From Shewanella acanthi (GTDB taxonomy: Bacteria; Pseudomonadota; Gammaproteobacteria; Enterobacterales; Shewanellaceae): a stretch of DNA of 64,000 bases. The notes below the pieces were generated by a model. That model saw only the letters and a list, made by a program, of their open reading frames with translations, searched no databases and had not been told where the DNA came from. A program made the translations under genes and the position numbers. This document shows, in pieces, positions 46,734-55,538 of this stretch. Where the stretch lies: positions 1 through 64,000 of the forward strand of contig NZ_CP080413.1 of the NCBI RefSeq assembly GCF_019457475.1, read 5' to 3'. Numbering within the stretch: the first letter of the stretch is position 1; each line of letters begins with the position of its first letter.

Positions 46734-47933
46734 TTAGTCGTGGTGTTTCATCCAAGCTATCGCGGTGTTGACGATATTGTCTTGGCTAACATCGGTCCGT
46801 GCTGTTATGGCATCGATTATAGCTAGATTATCTTGGCTGCTGCCAGAAGCGATTTTGATATCTGGGACAATACCCATATCGTGGATATTATCGCCCCTTG
46901 GGGTGTTGTATTGGGCAATGGTGAGCTTAATAGCGTTACCATCGTTAAGTATGGGGATAAGACTCTGAACAGTGCCTTTACCAAAACTGGTTTCTCCGAG
47001 CAATTTAGCGCGGCCATTCTGCTGTAATGCTGCTGCGAGTACTTCAGCTGCTGAAGCTGAGCCTTTATTGATAAGTACTAACATAGGCACATTACCAAGC
47101 ATAGTTTTAGGGGATGCATAGTAATCTGAGTTAGCATCAAAATAACGTCCCGAAGTGGAGACGATACGGCCCTTGGCAAGAAAGAGATCTGCGATTTTAA
47201 TGGCCTGGTCGAGGAGTCCCCCTGGGTTGTTGCGTAAATCGAGGATCAGGCCATTTAAGTGTTGATGCTGCCATGGCGTGAGCGAACGAACCATATCCAC
47301 GGTGGAGTTCTCTTGGAAGCTTGATAACCTGATATAGCCTATATTGCCATTAAGCAACTTACTGCTGACAGATTCGATGGTAATAGTGCTGGGTTTTAGG
47401 GTCACCACAAATTCTTTGTCATTGTTGCGGTGTTTTAACGTTAACTCAATACTCTGATTTTTAATGCTATGTTGCTTAATCTTATCTAGGATTTCGGCAA
47501 GATTAGACTCAGTTGCCAACGTTGTATTTAACTTCACGATAGTGTCACCCGCTTCAATACCTGCAAGTTCTGCAGGGGAGTTGGCAAAGGGGGTAACGAT
47601 ACTGATCTTGTCTTTATCACTGGCCACTTCAAAACCAAACCCAAAATATTCACCGCGATTGTTGTCGCGCAAATCTACGAGTTCTTGATGATTTAAAAAG
47701 CTGGAATAGGGATCTAAGTGTTCGAATATTCCTTTAATAGCGGCTTGTACTAATTCTTCTTTCGTGAGGGTTTTTACATAATAGGTTTCGACAGTCTCAA
47801 GCACATCCTGCAATAGGGGATAGTCGAAGTCACTGCGGTAGGTTTTGGCATTCTCTTGGCTAGAGAGGCTAACGGACAGTCCAAGGCTTAGGCCGAGTGT
47901 GACACAGGCAAAATTGCGGATGAATTGATTCAT
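46734..47933 (-). CDS. S41 carboxy-terminal processing peptidase
   Basis: The 399-residue protein has a signal sequence (CVTLGLSLGLSVSLSSQ), a PDZ domain at about 95-180 (YFGFGFEVASDKDKISIVTPF, AGIEAGDTIVKLN) and the S41 catalytic core with the serine in LINKGSASAAEVLAAAL and the lysine in GETSFGKGTVQSL. It is a periplasmic protease of the CtpA type and is unlike the longer Prc. It lies between envC and yibQ and may turn over murein hydrolases or their activators. Confidence 0.93.
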   Translation of the reverse strand: MNQFIRNFACVTLGLSLGLSVSLSSQENAKTYRSDFDYPLLQDVLETVETYYVKTLTKEELVQAAIKGIFEHLDPYSSFLNHQELVDLRDNNRGEYFGFGFEVASDKDKISIVTPFANSPAELAGIEAGDTIVKLNTTLATESNLAEILDKIKQHSIKNQSIELTLKHRNNDKEFVVTLKPSTITIESVSSKLLNGNIGYIRLSSFQENSTVDMVRSLTPWQHQHLNGLILDLRNNPGGLLDQAIKIADLFLAKGRIVSTSGRYFDANSDYYASPKTMLGNVPMLVLINKGSASAAEVLAAALQQNGRAKLLGETSFGKGTVQSLIPILNDGNAIKLTIAQYNTPRGDNIHDMGIVPDIKIASGSSQDNLAIIDAITARTDVSQDNIVNTAIAWMKHHD

Positions 47934-47980
47934 GGCTGTCCCCTATAAATTCGGGGACAACCACGTTAGCTAAGTACTGA

Positions 47981-49114
47981 TTAGCGACAGTACTTGGCTG
48001 GATCGACGGCTTGCCCCTTATACCTAATTTCAAAGTATAGGCCAGGCTCTGTCTGTCCACCTGAGCGACCAACTAAAGCAATTGCATCGCCAGCTTTGAC
48101 CATATCGCCAGGGCTTTTTAATAATGCTTGGGCGTGACCATAAAGACTCATATAGCCTTTGCCGTGATCGACCACCATCACGAGACCAAACCCCTTTAGC
48201 CAATCGGCGTAAATCACCTTACCGCCAGAAACTGCGCGAATATTTTGGCCTTCAGGCGCAGACAGCAAAGTGCCTTTCCAGACGACTTGGCCCGAGCGTG
48301 GGCTGCCAAAGCTAGCACTGACCCGACCCTTAGTCGGCCATTTGAGTTTGCCGCCCTGTTTATCAAAACCTTCCATCGAAGGCACACTGCGTGAAGCCTT
48401 GAGCGCTTGATCGACGACCCGCTTTAAGCTGGCCTCTTCAATTTGCAATTGCTCGAGTTCCGCGCCCTTAGAGTTGAGGGTACGTTGTAATTCTTTAAGC
48501 GTTGCTTGACGTTGATTTTGTTCTTGGCTCAGGCGCTTAGATTGCACCTGCTGCTCGGCAATCAAACTGTTGAGTTGTTTTTGCTTTTTAGTTTGAGTGG
48601 CTTTGATGTCTTCCAGCTCATTAAGCGTCTGTTTGAGCTCATTAATGGATTTCATCCTTGCCTTGTTGAGATATTGGTAATAGGCCAACATCCGCTCGAT
48701 ACTGGCGGGACTCTGCTGATTTAGCATCATTTTAGTGTAATCGTGATTACCGGCTAAATAGGCGCTTGAAAGCTGTTTTGACAGGGTGTTTTGCTGAGTC
48801 ACCTTCAAGGTTTCTAACTCAGACTGGCGCTGCTTGAGTTCGGCGAGCGAAGTATCGATTTGCGCTAGACTGTTTTTGGTGCTGTTGACCTTTTTCGCCG
48901 CAGCGGCAATGGCTTCTTCATCGCTACGCAGCAATGAAAGCAGTTTTTCCCGTTGTTTAGTGGTGTTCTTGAGCGCGCTTTGTTGAGCATTGATTTGCGC
49001 TTGAATCGATTTCAAATCGGACTGACGCTTCTCCAAATCAGAAGCGTCTGCCAAGCAAGAAAACATCATAAAGCCAGCGATGATGCTGGCTTTAATGGGG
49101 AGTCTAATACTCAC
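47981..49114 (-). CDS. envC: Murein hydrolase activator EnvC
   Basis: EnvC activates the amidases AmiA/AmiB at the division site. The 377-residue protein has a signal peptide, two long coiled-coil stretches at about residues 25-245, and a C-terminal LytM (M23) domain (FGSPRSGQVVWKGTLLSAPEGQNIRAVSGGKVIYADWLKG, GHAQALLKSPGDMVKAGDAIALVG). The LytM domain appears to lack the full zinc-ligand set, as expected for a non-catalytic activator. Start is GTG 49114, 10 bp after the gpmI stop. Confidence 0.93.
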   Translation of the reverse strand: MSIRLPIKASIIAGFMMFSCLADASDLEKRQSDLKSIQAQINAQQSALKNTTKQREKLLSLLRSDEEAIAAAAKKVNSTKNSLAQIDTSLAELKQRQSELETLKVTQQNTLSKQLSSAYLAGNHDYTKMMLNQQSPASIERMLAYYQYLNKARMKSINELKQTLNELEDIKATQTKKQKQLNSLIAEQQVQSKRLSQEQNQRQATLKELQRTLNSKGAELEQLQIEEASLKRVVDQALKASRSVPSMEGFDKQGGKLKWPTKGRVSASFGSPRSGQVVWKGTLLSAPEGQNIRAVSGGKVIYADWLKGFGLVMVVDHGKGYMSLYGHAQALLKSPGDMVKAGDAIALVGRSGGQTEPGLYFEIRYKGQAVDPAKYCR

Positions 49115-49124
49115 TAGCTCACTA

Positions 49125-50669
49125 TTACTCTTTTACGTGAATTAAAGGTTTACCTGTCATTTCAGCAGGAACCGCTTCACCCAACAGATGGAGAATGGTT
49201 GGCGCGACATCGCTGAGCTTGCCACCTTCATCGATAGTGGCATCACGGCCAACAAACACAAAGGGCACTAGCTCGCTGGTGTGTGCAGTATGGGCTTGAC
49301 CGGTACTCTCGTCTGTCATTTGCTCAGCGTTGCCATGGTCTGCAGTGATAATACATTCACCGCCAACCTTGGAGAGCGCATCTACTACGCGGCCGATACA
49401 GGTATCGACAGCTTCGCAGGCTTTAACCGCCGCATCAAAGTTACCCGTGTGACCAACCATATCGCCATTAGGGTAGTTACAAATGATTACATCGTATTGA
49501 TTTGATTCGATTGCTGCAACTAACTTGTCAGTCAGTTCTGTTGAACTCATTTCAGGTTGCAGGTCGTAGGTTGCTACTTTAGGTGAGTTGATCAGGATGC
49601 GGTCTTCACCAGTGAACGGTTCTTCTTTACCACCGTTGAAGAAAAAGGTCACGTGGGCATATTTTTCAGTTTCGGAGATACGTAACTGAGTACGGCCACG
49701 GTTTTGCAGCACTTCACCTAAAGTATTTACTAAGTTTTCAGACGGATAAGCGATGGGTGCTTTGATGTCGGCTGCGTATTCGGTCAGGGTGACAAAGTGA
49801 ACCTTTGGCGTCACAGCACGTTCGAAACCGTCGAAATCTGGATTGATGAAGCTGCGGGTGATCTGGCGAGCACGGTCTGCGCGGAAGTTCATGAAAATCA
49901 GCGCATCGCCATCATTTAATGTGGCTACTTGACCTTGGTTATCGACAATAGCAGATGAAGCCACGAACTCGTCATTCTCTTCACGGCTGTAGGCGGCTTC
50001 TAATGCAGTCACAGCGTTATCATATTGAAATTTGGCTTTACCTTGGGTGATCAGCTCATAGGCTTGGGATACACGATCCCAGCGGTTGTCACGGTCCATG
50101 GCAAAGTAACGACCAATAACAGAGGCGATACGGCCGTGGCCTAAGCTCGCAAACAGGTCGTTAAAGTGGCTTAAGGTGCCTTTCGCGCTGCGTGGTGGCG
50201 TGTCGCGGCCATCTAGGAAAGCATGTAGGTAAACTTTAGTGGCACCGCGCTCAACTGCCATGCGGCACATGGCTTCGATATGTTCTTCGTGGCTGTGAAC
50301 ACCACCTGGCGATAACAGACCCATGATGTGTACTGCGCCGTTGGCTTTAATGGCGGCATCTACTGCGTTACACAGCGCAGGATTCGCTTCGAACTCGTGG
50401 TCATCAATGGCTTTACTGATGCGGGTCAGTTCTTGGTAAACGATACGGCCAGAACCTAAGTTGATGTGGCCTACTTCAGAGTTACCCATTTGACCATCCG
50501 GCAGGCCAACATCTAAGCCAGAACCAGAGATTAAACCGTGGGGAAATTGGGCATTGAGTCTGTCGAGTACCGGTGTGTTGGCGTGATGCACCGCATTCAT
50601 ATGCGTATTTTCACGGTAACCCCAGCCATCGAGGATCAACAACGCGATAGGACGTTTAGTTGTCGTCAT
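49125..50669 (-). CDS. gpmI: 2,3-bisphosphoglycerate-independent phosphoglycerate mutase
   Basis: This Mn-dependent enzyme interconverts 3- and 2-phosphoglycerate in glycolysis. The 514-residue protein starts with the metal-binding [11 protein letters not shown], has the phosphorylated serine in [17 protein letters not shown], and ends with [11 protein letters not shown] and [14 protein letters not shown]. Length is standard. It leads the gpmI-envC-ctp-yibQ transcript, the same order as in E. coli (gpmM-envC-yibQ). The divergent yibN gene begins 264 bp away. Confidence 0.97.
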   Translation of the reverse strand: MTTTKRPIALLILDGWGYRENTHMNAVHHANTPVLDRLNAQFPHGLISGSGLDVGLPDGQMGNSEVGHINLGSGRIVYQELTRISKAIDDHEFEANPALCNAVDAAIKANGAVHIMGLLSPGGVHSHEEHIEAMCRMAVERGATKVYLHAFLDGRDTPPRSAKGTLSHFNDLFASLGHGRIASVIGRYFAMDRDNRWDRVSQAYELITQGKAKFQYDNAVTALEAAYSREENDEFVASSAIVDNQGQVATLNDGDALIFMNFRADRARQITRSFINPDFDGFERAVTPKVHFVTLTEYAADIKAPIAYPSENLVNTLGEVLQNRGRTQLRISETEKYAHVTFFFNGGKEEPFTGEDRILINSPKVATYDLQPEMSSTELTDKLVAAIESNQYDVIICNYPNGDMVGHTGNFDAAVKACEAVDTCIGRVVDALSKVGGECIITADHGNAEQMTDESTGQAHTAHTSELVPFVFVGRDATIDEGGKLSDVAPTILHLLGEAVPAEMTGKPLIHVKE

Positions 50670-50933
50670 GGTGATACCTTTAAGTTTTAAAGAATCTAAG
50701 AAATCTGAAATTGGTCAAATATTACTACGTAAGCGAAGTACGACAAAGCGCTTTACCTAGATTAGGTTCATCGACTCAATAATTAAGCGCATTTCATTTG
50801 ATATGAACAGAATCGTTAGCCAACAGGCTTTGCTCGCTGTCTCGAACTGTGACTTAAGAGCTGCAATCTCCTAAGGCAATCGGTATACTCTGTGCCCTTA
50901 AACGAATTTTCGCCATTTATACGGGCCCTAAAG

Positions 50934-51368
50934 ATGCAAGAATATATCGAATTTTTTAAAGCTCACTCTATGTTAAGTCTGGCTTGGATAGGTTTGTTGG
51001 TTGCGTTTGTCGTCACAGTGGTTAAATCTAGCTTCTCTAAAATCAAGAATATCAACCATCAAGAGCTCACCATTTTAGTGAACAAACAAAATGCAAAAGT
51101 GGTCGATGTGCGTTCAAGTGACGACTTCCGTAAGGGGCATATTGTTGATGCACTTAACGTAACACTTGCAGAAATCAAAAATAATCAAATTTCTACCCTT
51201 GAAAAGCATAAAGGCAGTCCCATTATATTGGTATGTAATGCTGGAATGACTTCGTCTCAAGCGGCTCAGCTTTTAAGTCAAAAGGGTTTTGAGAACCTGT
51301 ATAACTTGAAAGGTGGTATGGGTGAATGGCAGGCAGCCAATATGCCTGTTTCAAAAAGCAAAAGATAA
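50934..51368 (+). CDS. yibN: Membrane-anchored rhodanese-like protein (YibN)
   Basis: This 144-residue protein has one N-terminal membrane segment (LAWIGLLVAFVVTVV, about 16-30) and a rhodanese domain with VVDVRSSDDFRKGHI and the active Cys101 in LVCNAGMTSSQAA. The start is ATG 50934 (MQEYIEFFKAH), which matches E. coli YibN; the open frame goes 14 codons further upstream. YibN-secB-gpsA is a conserved order. A TATACT box at 50883-50888 could be its -10. Confidence 0.93.
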   Translation: MQEYIEFFKAHSMLSLAWIGLLVAFVVTVVKSSFSKIKNINHQELTILVNKQNAKVVDVRSSDDFRKGHIVDALNVTLAEIKNNQISTLEKHKGSPIILVCNAGMTSSQAAQLLSQKGFENLYNLKGGMGEWQAANMPVSKSKR

Positions 51369-51611
51369 GTTGTCGGCGGCAGTGATGCATGGTGTTGTCG
51401 CATCATAGGCACAACACCAACCCCATTATTGTTGGCATACAGATCCTGCGGTTGCTAAGGGCTTAATTTAAGTTTTTAGATGGGTTAGATACCCGCTAAG
51501 GGAAAATTTGGGTAGTTTTAAGAACGAATCTTAAGAATAAAGCCCGAGCTAAAAAACATATAAGTCAGCCAACATGAGCTGGCACAACATTGATAGGATA
51601 GGTAGGAAATT

Positions 51612-52103
51612 ATGGCTGAAGTAGCAAATAACGAACAACAAGCCCCACAATTCAACATCCAACGTGTTTACACTAAAGATGTTTCTTTCGAAACCCCTAA
51701 CAGCCCAGCGGTTTTCCAAAAAGAATGGAACCCAGAAGTTAAGTTAGACTTAGACACTCGCAGCGCTAAATTAGCTGACGACGTATACGAAGTTGTACTG
51801 TCTCTGACTGTTACTGCACAAAACGCTGGCGAAACTGCATTCCTGTGTGAAGTTCAACAAGCGGGTATCTTCTCTATCGCTGGTTTAACTGAGCCACAGT
51901 TAGCTCACTCTTTAGGTGCATACTGCCCTAATATTCTGTTCCCATATGCGCGTGAAGCCGTTGGTAGCTTAGTTGCTCGTGGTACTTTCCCACAACTGAA
52001 CCTAGCGCCAGTAAACTTTGATGCACTGTTTGCACAATACGTGCAACAACGTCAAGCGGCTGCAGCATCAACTGCACCAGAAGCTGAAGAAGCTACTGCT
52101 TAA
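51612..52103 (+). CDS. secB: Protein-export chaperone SecB
   Basis: SecB keeps preproteins unfolded and hands them to SecA. The 163-residue protein matches by [19 protein letters not shown], the conserved tetramer core and [36 protein letters not shown]. The 243-bp gap before it contains no gene. The gpsA start codon lies 4 bp after its stop. Confidence 0.98.
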   Translation: MAEVANNEQQAPQFNIQRVYTKDVSFETPNSPAVFQKEWNPEVKLDLDTRSAKLADDVYEVVLSLTVTAQNAGETAFLCEVQQAGIFSIAGLTEPQLAHSLGAYCPNILFPYAREAVGSLVARGTFPQLNLAPVNFDALFAQYVQQRQAAAASTAPEAEEATA

Positions 52104-52107
52104 TTAC

Positions 52108-53121
52108 ATGAAAAACTCTGCCGATATTACGGTGTTGGGGGCGGGCTCTTATGGCACCGCCCTTGCCATCTCTTTAGCCAGCAATGGTCATAAAACCTTG
52201 CTGTGGGGGCACGAAGCTGCCCATATGCAAACTCTGGCTCAGGACAAATGCAACCAGGCCTATTTGCCGGGTATTGCGTTTCCAGATTGCCTCCAGGTTG
52301 AAGCCGATTTAGCCACTGCACTTGCGGCCAGTAACAATGTGTTAGTGGTCGTGCCGAGCCATGTATTTGCCTCGGTATTAGCGCAGGCTAAACCTTTACT
52401 GCGCAAGGATGCTCGCATCGTTTGGGCTACTAAAGGTCTCGAGCCTGAAACCGGTCGTTTGCTCCAAGATGTGGCCCGTGATGTCTTAGGGGAGCAATAT
52501 CCGCTAGCGGTGTTGTCTGGCCCAACGTTTGCCAAAGAACTTGCCATGGGCTTGCCTACGGCGATTTCGGTTGCCGGTACTTGTCCTCAATTTACCGACG
52601 ATTTGGTCGAATTGCTGCACAGCCCAAAACGCCTGCGTGTATACGCCAATGACGACTTTATCGGTCTGCAATTAGGTGGCGCGGTGAAGAACGTAATCGC
52701 CATTGGTGCAGGTATGTCGGACGGCATTGGTTTTGGGGCTAATGCCAGAACGGCGTTGATTACCCGCGGTTTAGTTGAACTGACGCGCCTTGGTGAAGCA
52801 CTAGGAGCAAATGCAGCGACCTTTATGGGAATGGCGGGTTTAGGCGACCTTGTGTTGACCTGTACCGACAATCAATCCCGTAACCGTCGTTTTGGTTTAG
52901 CCCTAGGTAAAGGTTGCGATGTGGATACTGCACAGACCGAGATTGGTCAAGTGGTTGAAGGCTATCGCAATACCAAAGAAGTGTTTACGCTGGCTAAGCG
53001 TATGGATGTTGAAATGCCCATCACTGAGCAGATATATCAGGTGTTATACCAGGGTAAATCGCCACTCGATGCGGCAAAAGAACTCCTCAGCAGAGAAAAG
53101 AAATCAGAAACACCAACCTAA
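52108..53121 (+). CDS. gpsA: Glycerol-3-phosphate dehydrogenase [NAD(P)+]
   Basis: GpsA makes sn-glycerol 3-phosphate for phospholipids. The 337-residue protein starts [20 protein letters not shown] with the dinucleotide motif and contains [15 protein letters not shown], the catalytic Lys in [17 protein letters not shown], and [23 protein letters not shown] 52108 is 4 bp after secB; the frame is open further upstream through secB but that has no meaning. A terminator follows. Confidence 0.97.
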   Translation: MKNSADITVLGAGSYGTALAISLASNGHKTLLWGHEAAHMQTLAQDKCNQAYLPGIAFPDCLQVEADLATALAASNNVLVVVPSHVFASVLAQAKPLLRKDARIVWATKGLEPETGRLLQDVARDVLGEQYPLAVLSGPTFAKELAMGLPTAISVAGTCPQFTDDLVELLHSPKRLRVYANDDFIGLQLGGAVKNVIAIGAGMSDGIGFGANARTALITRGLVELTRLGEALGANAATFMGMAGLGDLVLTCTDNQSRNRRFGLALGKGCDVDTAQTEIGQVVEGYRNTKEVFTLAKRMDVEMPITEQIYQVLYQGKSPLDAAKELLSREKKSETPT

Positions 53122-53163
53122 AGGGAAAGGTGTGATGATCCGGCCATAATGCCGAATAAGCGA

Positions 53164-53192
53164 AAGGGTGCTAGAATAGCGCCCTTTTTTAT
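53164..53192 (+). terminator. Intrinsic terminator after gpsA
   Basis: AAGGGTGCTA pairs with TAGCGCCCTT (one G-U pair) around a three-base loop and is followed by six T, 43 bp after the gpsA stop. Confidence 0.88.
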
Positions 53193-53329
53193 TGGCGATT
53201 TTTTAGCAGTATTCTTAGTGCTTGATTGTTAACGACTCTGACGTTTGAGAGTGTATTGAATGTCGTTACTCTTAAACGCAGGTCTACAAAAATCGTCCTT
53301 GTGTCGTCTCAATGGTTTGGAGCAGTAGC

Positions 53330-54514
53330 GTGAAACATCATGATGTCATTATTATCGGAGCTGGCGCCGCAGGTTTAATGTGTGCCGCCACAGCGGGTTA
53401 CCGAGGCCGTGATGTGCTAGTGCTCGACAATGCCAAGCAGGCGGGGCGTAAAATCCTGATTAGCGGCGGTGGCCGTTGTAACTTTACCAACCTCAAGGTT
53501 GAGCCTGCTAACTTTATCTGTGGCAATCCTCACTTTGTAAAATCAGCGCTTGCGCGTTATCCGTCGCAGCAATTTATCGAATTGGTTGAGCGTCACGGTA
53601 TCGAGTACCACGAGCGCGACCACGGCCAATTGTTCTGTAACGATTCGGCGAAAGAGATAGTCACTATGCTGCTCACTGAATGTGAGTGGGCGGGCGTAAG
53701 CATTAAACTGCGCACCGATATTCTATCGGTCAGTAAGACCGATACAGGGCGTTTTGAGCTTAAGACCTCAAGTGGCGAGTTAAGTTGTGACTCACTAGTG
53801 ATAGCCACCGGCGGATTATCTATGCCGAAATTAGGTGCTACGCCCTATGGTTATCAGCTAGCCGAGCAGTTTGGCCTTAAAGTGCTGCCAACCCATGCAG
53901 GCCTAGTACCATTCACGTGGCATAGCGAAGATAAAATTCGTTTCGAGCCCCTCTCTGGCATTGCAGTGCCGAGTCGCATTACCTCCAAGGATGGTACTAG
54001 CTTTAGCGAAGCCTTGCTCTTTACCCATAGAGGCTTATCGGGGCCTGCTGTTTTGCAAATCTCCAACTATTGGAAGGCGGGCGAGACCATTGAAATCAAT
54101 CTGCTGCCCAATATGGATCTTGCACAAACGCTAGAGCAGCAACATGCCGCACATCCAAAGCAGAGCCTGCGTAATACCCTAAGTCAGTATTTACCGAAAC
54201 GCTTGGTGGAAGTGCTGTTTGAAGAAGAACTGTTGAACAAAGCGTTAAACCAGCTCGTACATGCCGAACGCGACAAGCTGGTGGATGACTTACACCGCTG
54301 GACGGTATTAATGAACGGCACCGAAGGTTACCGCACCGCCGAAGTCACCCTTGGCGGTGTAGATACCCATGAACTTTCTTCTAAAACGATGGAAGCAAAT
54401 AAGCTGCCGGGGCTGTTTTTTGTCGGTGAGGTGATGGACGTGAGTGGTTGGCTCGGCGGTTTTAATTTTCAGTGGGCCTGGGCATCGGGCGTTGCAGCAG
54501 GGCAAGCGGTTTAG
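53330..54514 (+). CDS. HI0933/YhiN-family FAD oxidoreductase
   Basis: This 394-residue flavoprotein starts HDVIIIGAGAAGLMCA with the FAD-binding motif, has ILISGGGRCNFTN and IATGGLSMPKLGATPYGYQLA, and closes with NGTEGYRTAEVTLGGV and GEVMDVSGWLGGFNFQWAWASG. The substrate of this family is unknown. GTG 53330 is preferred, because GGAG lies about 8 bp ahead; an ATG six codons earlier (53312) has no ribosome site. It is transcribed alone. Confidence 0.9.
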   Translation: MKHHDVIIIGAGAAGLMCAATAGYRGRDVLVLDNAKQAGRKILISGGGRCNFTNLKVEPANFICGNPHFVKSALARYPSQQFIELVERHGIEYHERDHGQLFCNDSAKEIVTMLLTECEWAGVSIKLRTDILSVSKTDTGRFELKTSSGELSCDSLVIATGGLSMPKLGATPYGYQLAEQFGLKVLPTHAGLVPFTWHSEDKIRFEPLSGIAVPSRITSKDGTSFSEALLFTHRGLSGPAVLQISNYWKAGETIEINLLPNMDLAQTLEQQHAAHPKQSLRNTLSQYLPKRLVEVLFEEELLNKALNQLVHAERDKLVDDLHRWTVLMNGTEGYRTAEVTLGGVDTHELSSKTMEANKLPGLFFVGEVMDVSGWLGGFNFQWAWASGVAAGQAV

Positions 54515-54684
54515 TTTTTTTTGTTGTGCTTCTAATCCTAAGTTCTCTCTCATAGGGCACTAGTTAATTATAAATTACTGCTGATTTTTATAGACTTTCT
54601 CCTCCGAAGTCTGAGCAAGCGCTATACTTCTGAGCAATGACCTTGTTACTAAGACTAGTAGCGTTTGCTCGGGAGTATAAAAGA
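54515..54684. other. Non-coding gap before the kinase unit
   Basis: The gap holds a possible -10 box TATACT at 54623-54628 and a ribosome site GGGAG at 54671-54675, which lead into the small frame at 54685. No other gene is seen on either strand. Confidence 0.4.
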
Positions 54685-54819
54685 ATGGGAGAGAGTCGGT
54701 TTCTTGGACGAGCAATTGTTGCTGTGGTTTTGATAATGCAGCCCTTTGTTACCTCTAATCTCATTATCTCCGCAAATGACTTGCTTGAGGATGTGACTCT
54801 CATGGGTGTATGGCTATGA
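54685..54819 (+). CDS. Possible 44-residue membrane peptide coupled to a sensor-kinase unit
   Basis: An open frame of 44 codons starts at ATG 54685, nine bases after GGGAG. It has one hydrophobic stretch (AIVAVVLIMQPFVTSNLIISA) and then an acidic tail. Its TGA overlaps the ATG at 54816 of the next gene as ATGA, the same coupling seen between the next two genes. I recognise no family, and the region could instead be only a leader that delivers ribosomes to the downstream gene. Evidence is limited to the ribosome site, the hydrophobicity and the coupling. Confidence 0.35.
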   Translation: MGESRFLGRAIVAVVLIMQPFVTSNLIISANDLLEDVTLMGVWL

Positions 54820-55538
54820 AATGGCATTCACTAGTCACTCGCTTACTGCTGTTGTGTTCTTTTTTCGCCGCTTCGGAGGAAAACAAGTTGACGTTCGCAG
54901 CGATCGAGTATTCCGCAGATGAGCAGGTCAGTTTTTTAGTCTTACAAGAGGCCTACAAGTTACTGAATCGTGAGATAGAAATCGTCTCGGGTTCGTCAGC
55001 TGAATTGATTCGTAAATCGTCCTCGGGTACGTTCGATGGTGAATTGCAGCGTATAGATGGCTTGTCTCGGGTTTATCCGTCCTTGGTCCAAGTTCCTGTG
55101 CCTGTTAATGTGATACAAGCTGAAGCCTTTTCCCTAAGAAGTGATTTGAAGGTAGGAAATTGGGAAGACCTCATTCCACTGCGAGTTGGATTTATCGATG
55201 GCATGTTTTTATCGGAACAGAATCTTATCATCCGTAATCACCAAAAAGCCCCTGATTATCGAACGTTAATGCGTTGGCTGGTGGACGGTGAGATTGATGT
55301 CGCGGTCATGCCGCGGTTAACGGGCTTAAGTCTTATCCGAGAGCTTAACCTGTCTCAGATACATGACAGTGGCACTATTTTGCAAATGGTGTTTTTGTAC
55401 CATTACCTCCATCAGAAACACGATGCCCTGCTGCCACAAATATCCCAAATCCTCGAGACCATGATTAAGAACGGTCGTACCCGTGAAATCCGGGAGCAAT
55501 ATATCCAGCAGCATGAATTTTCAGGGGTGGTTCGATGA
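54816..55538 (+). CDS. Periplasmic solute-binding-like protein next to a hybrid kinase
   Basis: This 240-residue protein has a signal peptide (SLVTRLLLLCSFFAAS) and one bacterial type 3 solute-binding domain (FAAIEYSADEQ, GTFDGELQRIDGLS, LRVGFIDGMFLSEQN, GEIDVAVMP). No ABC permease or ATPase is nearby, so it is more likely a ligand sensor than a transporter part. Its stop overlaps the ATG of the hybrid kinase by four bases, and its own ATG overlaps the stop of a small upstream frame in the same way. ATG 54810 is an alternative start. Confidence 0.82.
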   Translation: MKWHSLVTRLLLLCSFFAASEENKLTFAAIEYSADEQVSFLVLQEAYKLLNREIEIVSGSSAELIRKSSSGTFDGELQRIDGLSRVYPSLVQVPVPVNVIQAEAFSLRSDLKVGNWEDLIPLRVGFIDGMFLSEQNLIIRNHQKAPDYRTLMRWLVDGEIDVAVMPRLTGLSLIRELNLSQIHDSGTILQMVFLYHYLHQKHDALLPQISQILETMIKNGRTREIREQYIQQHEFSGVVR

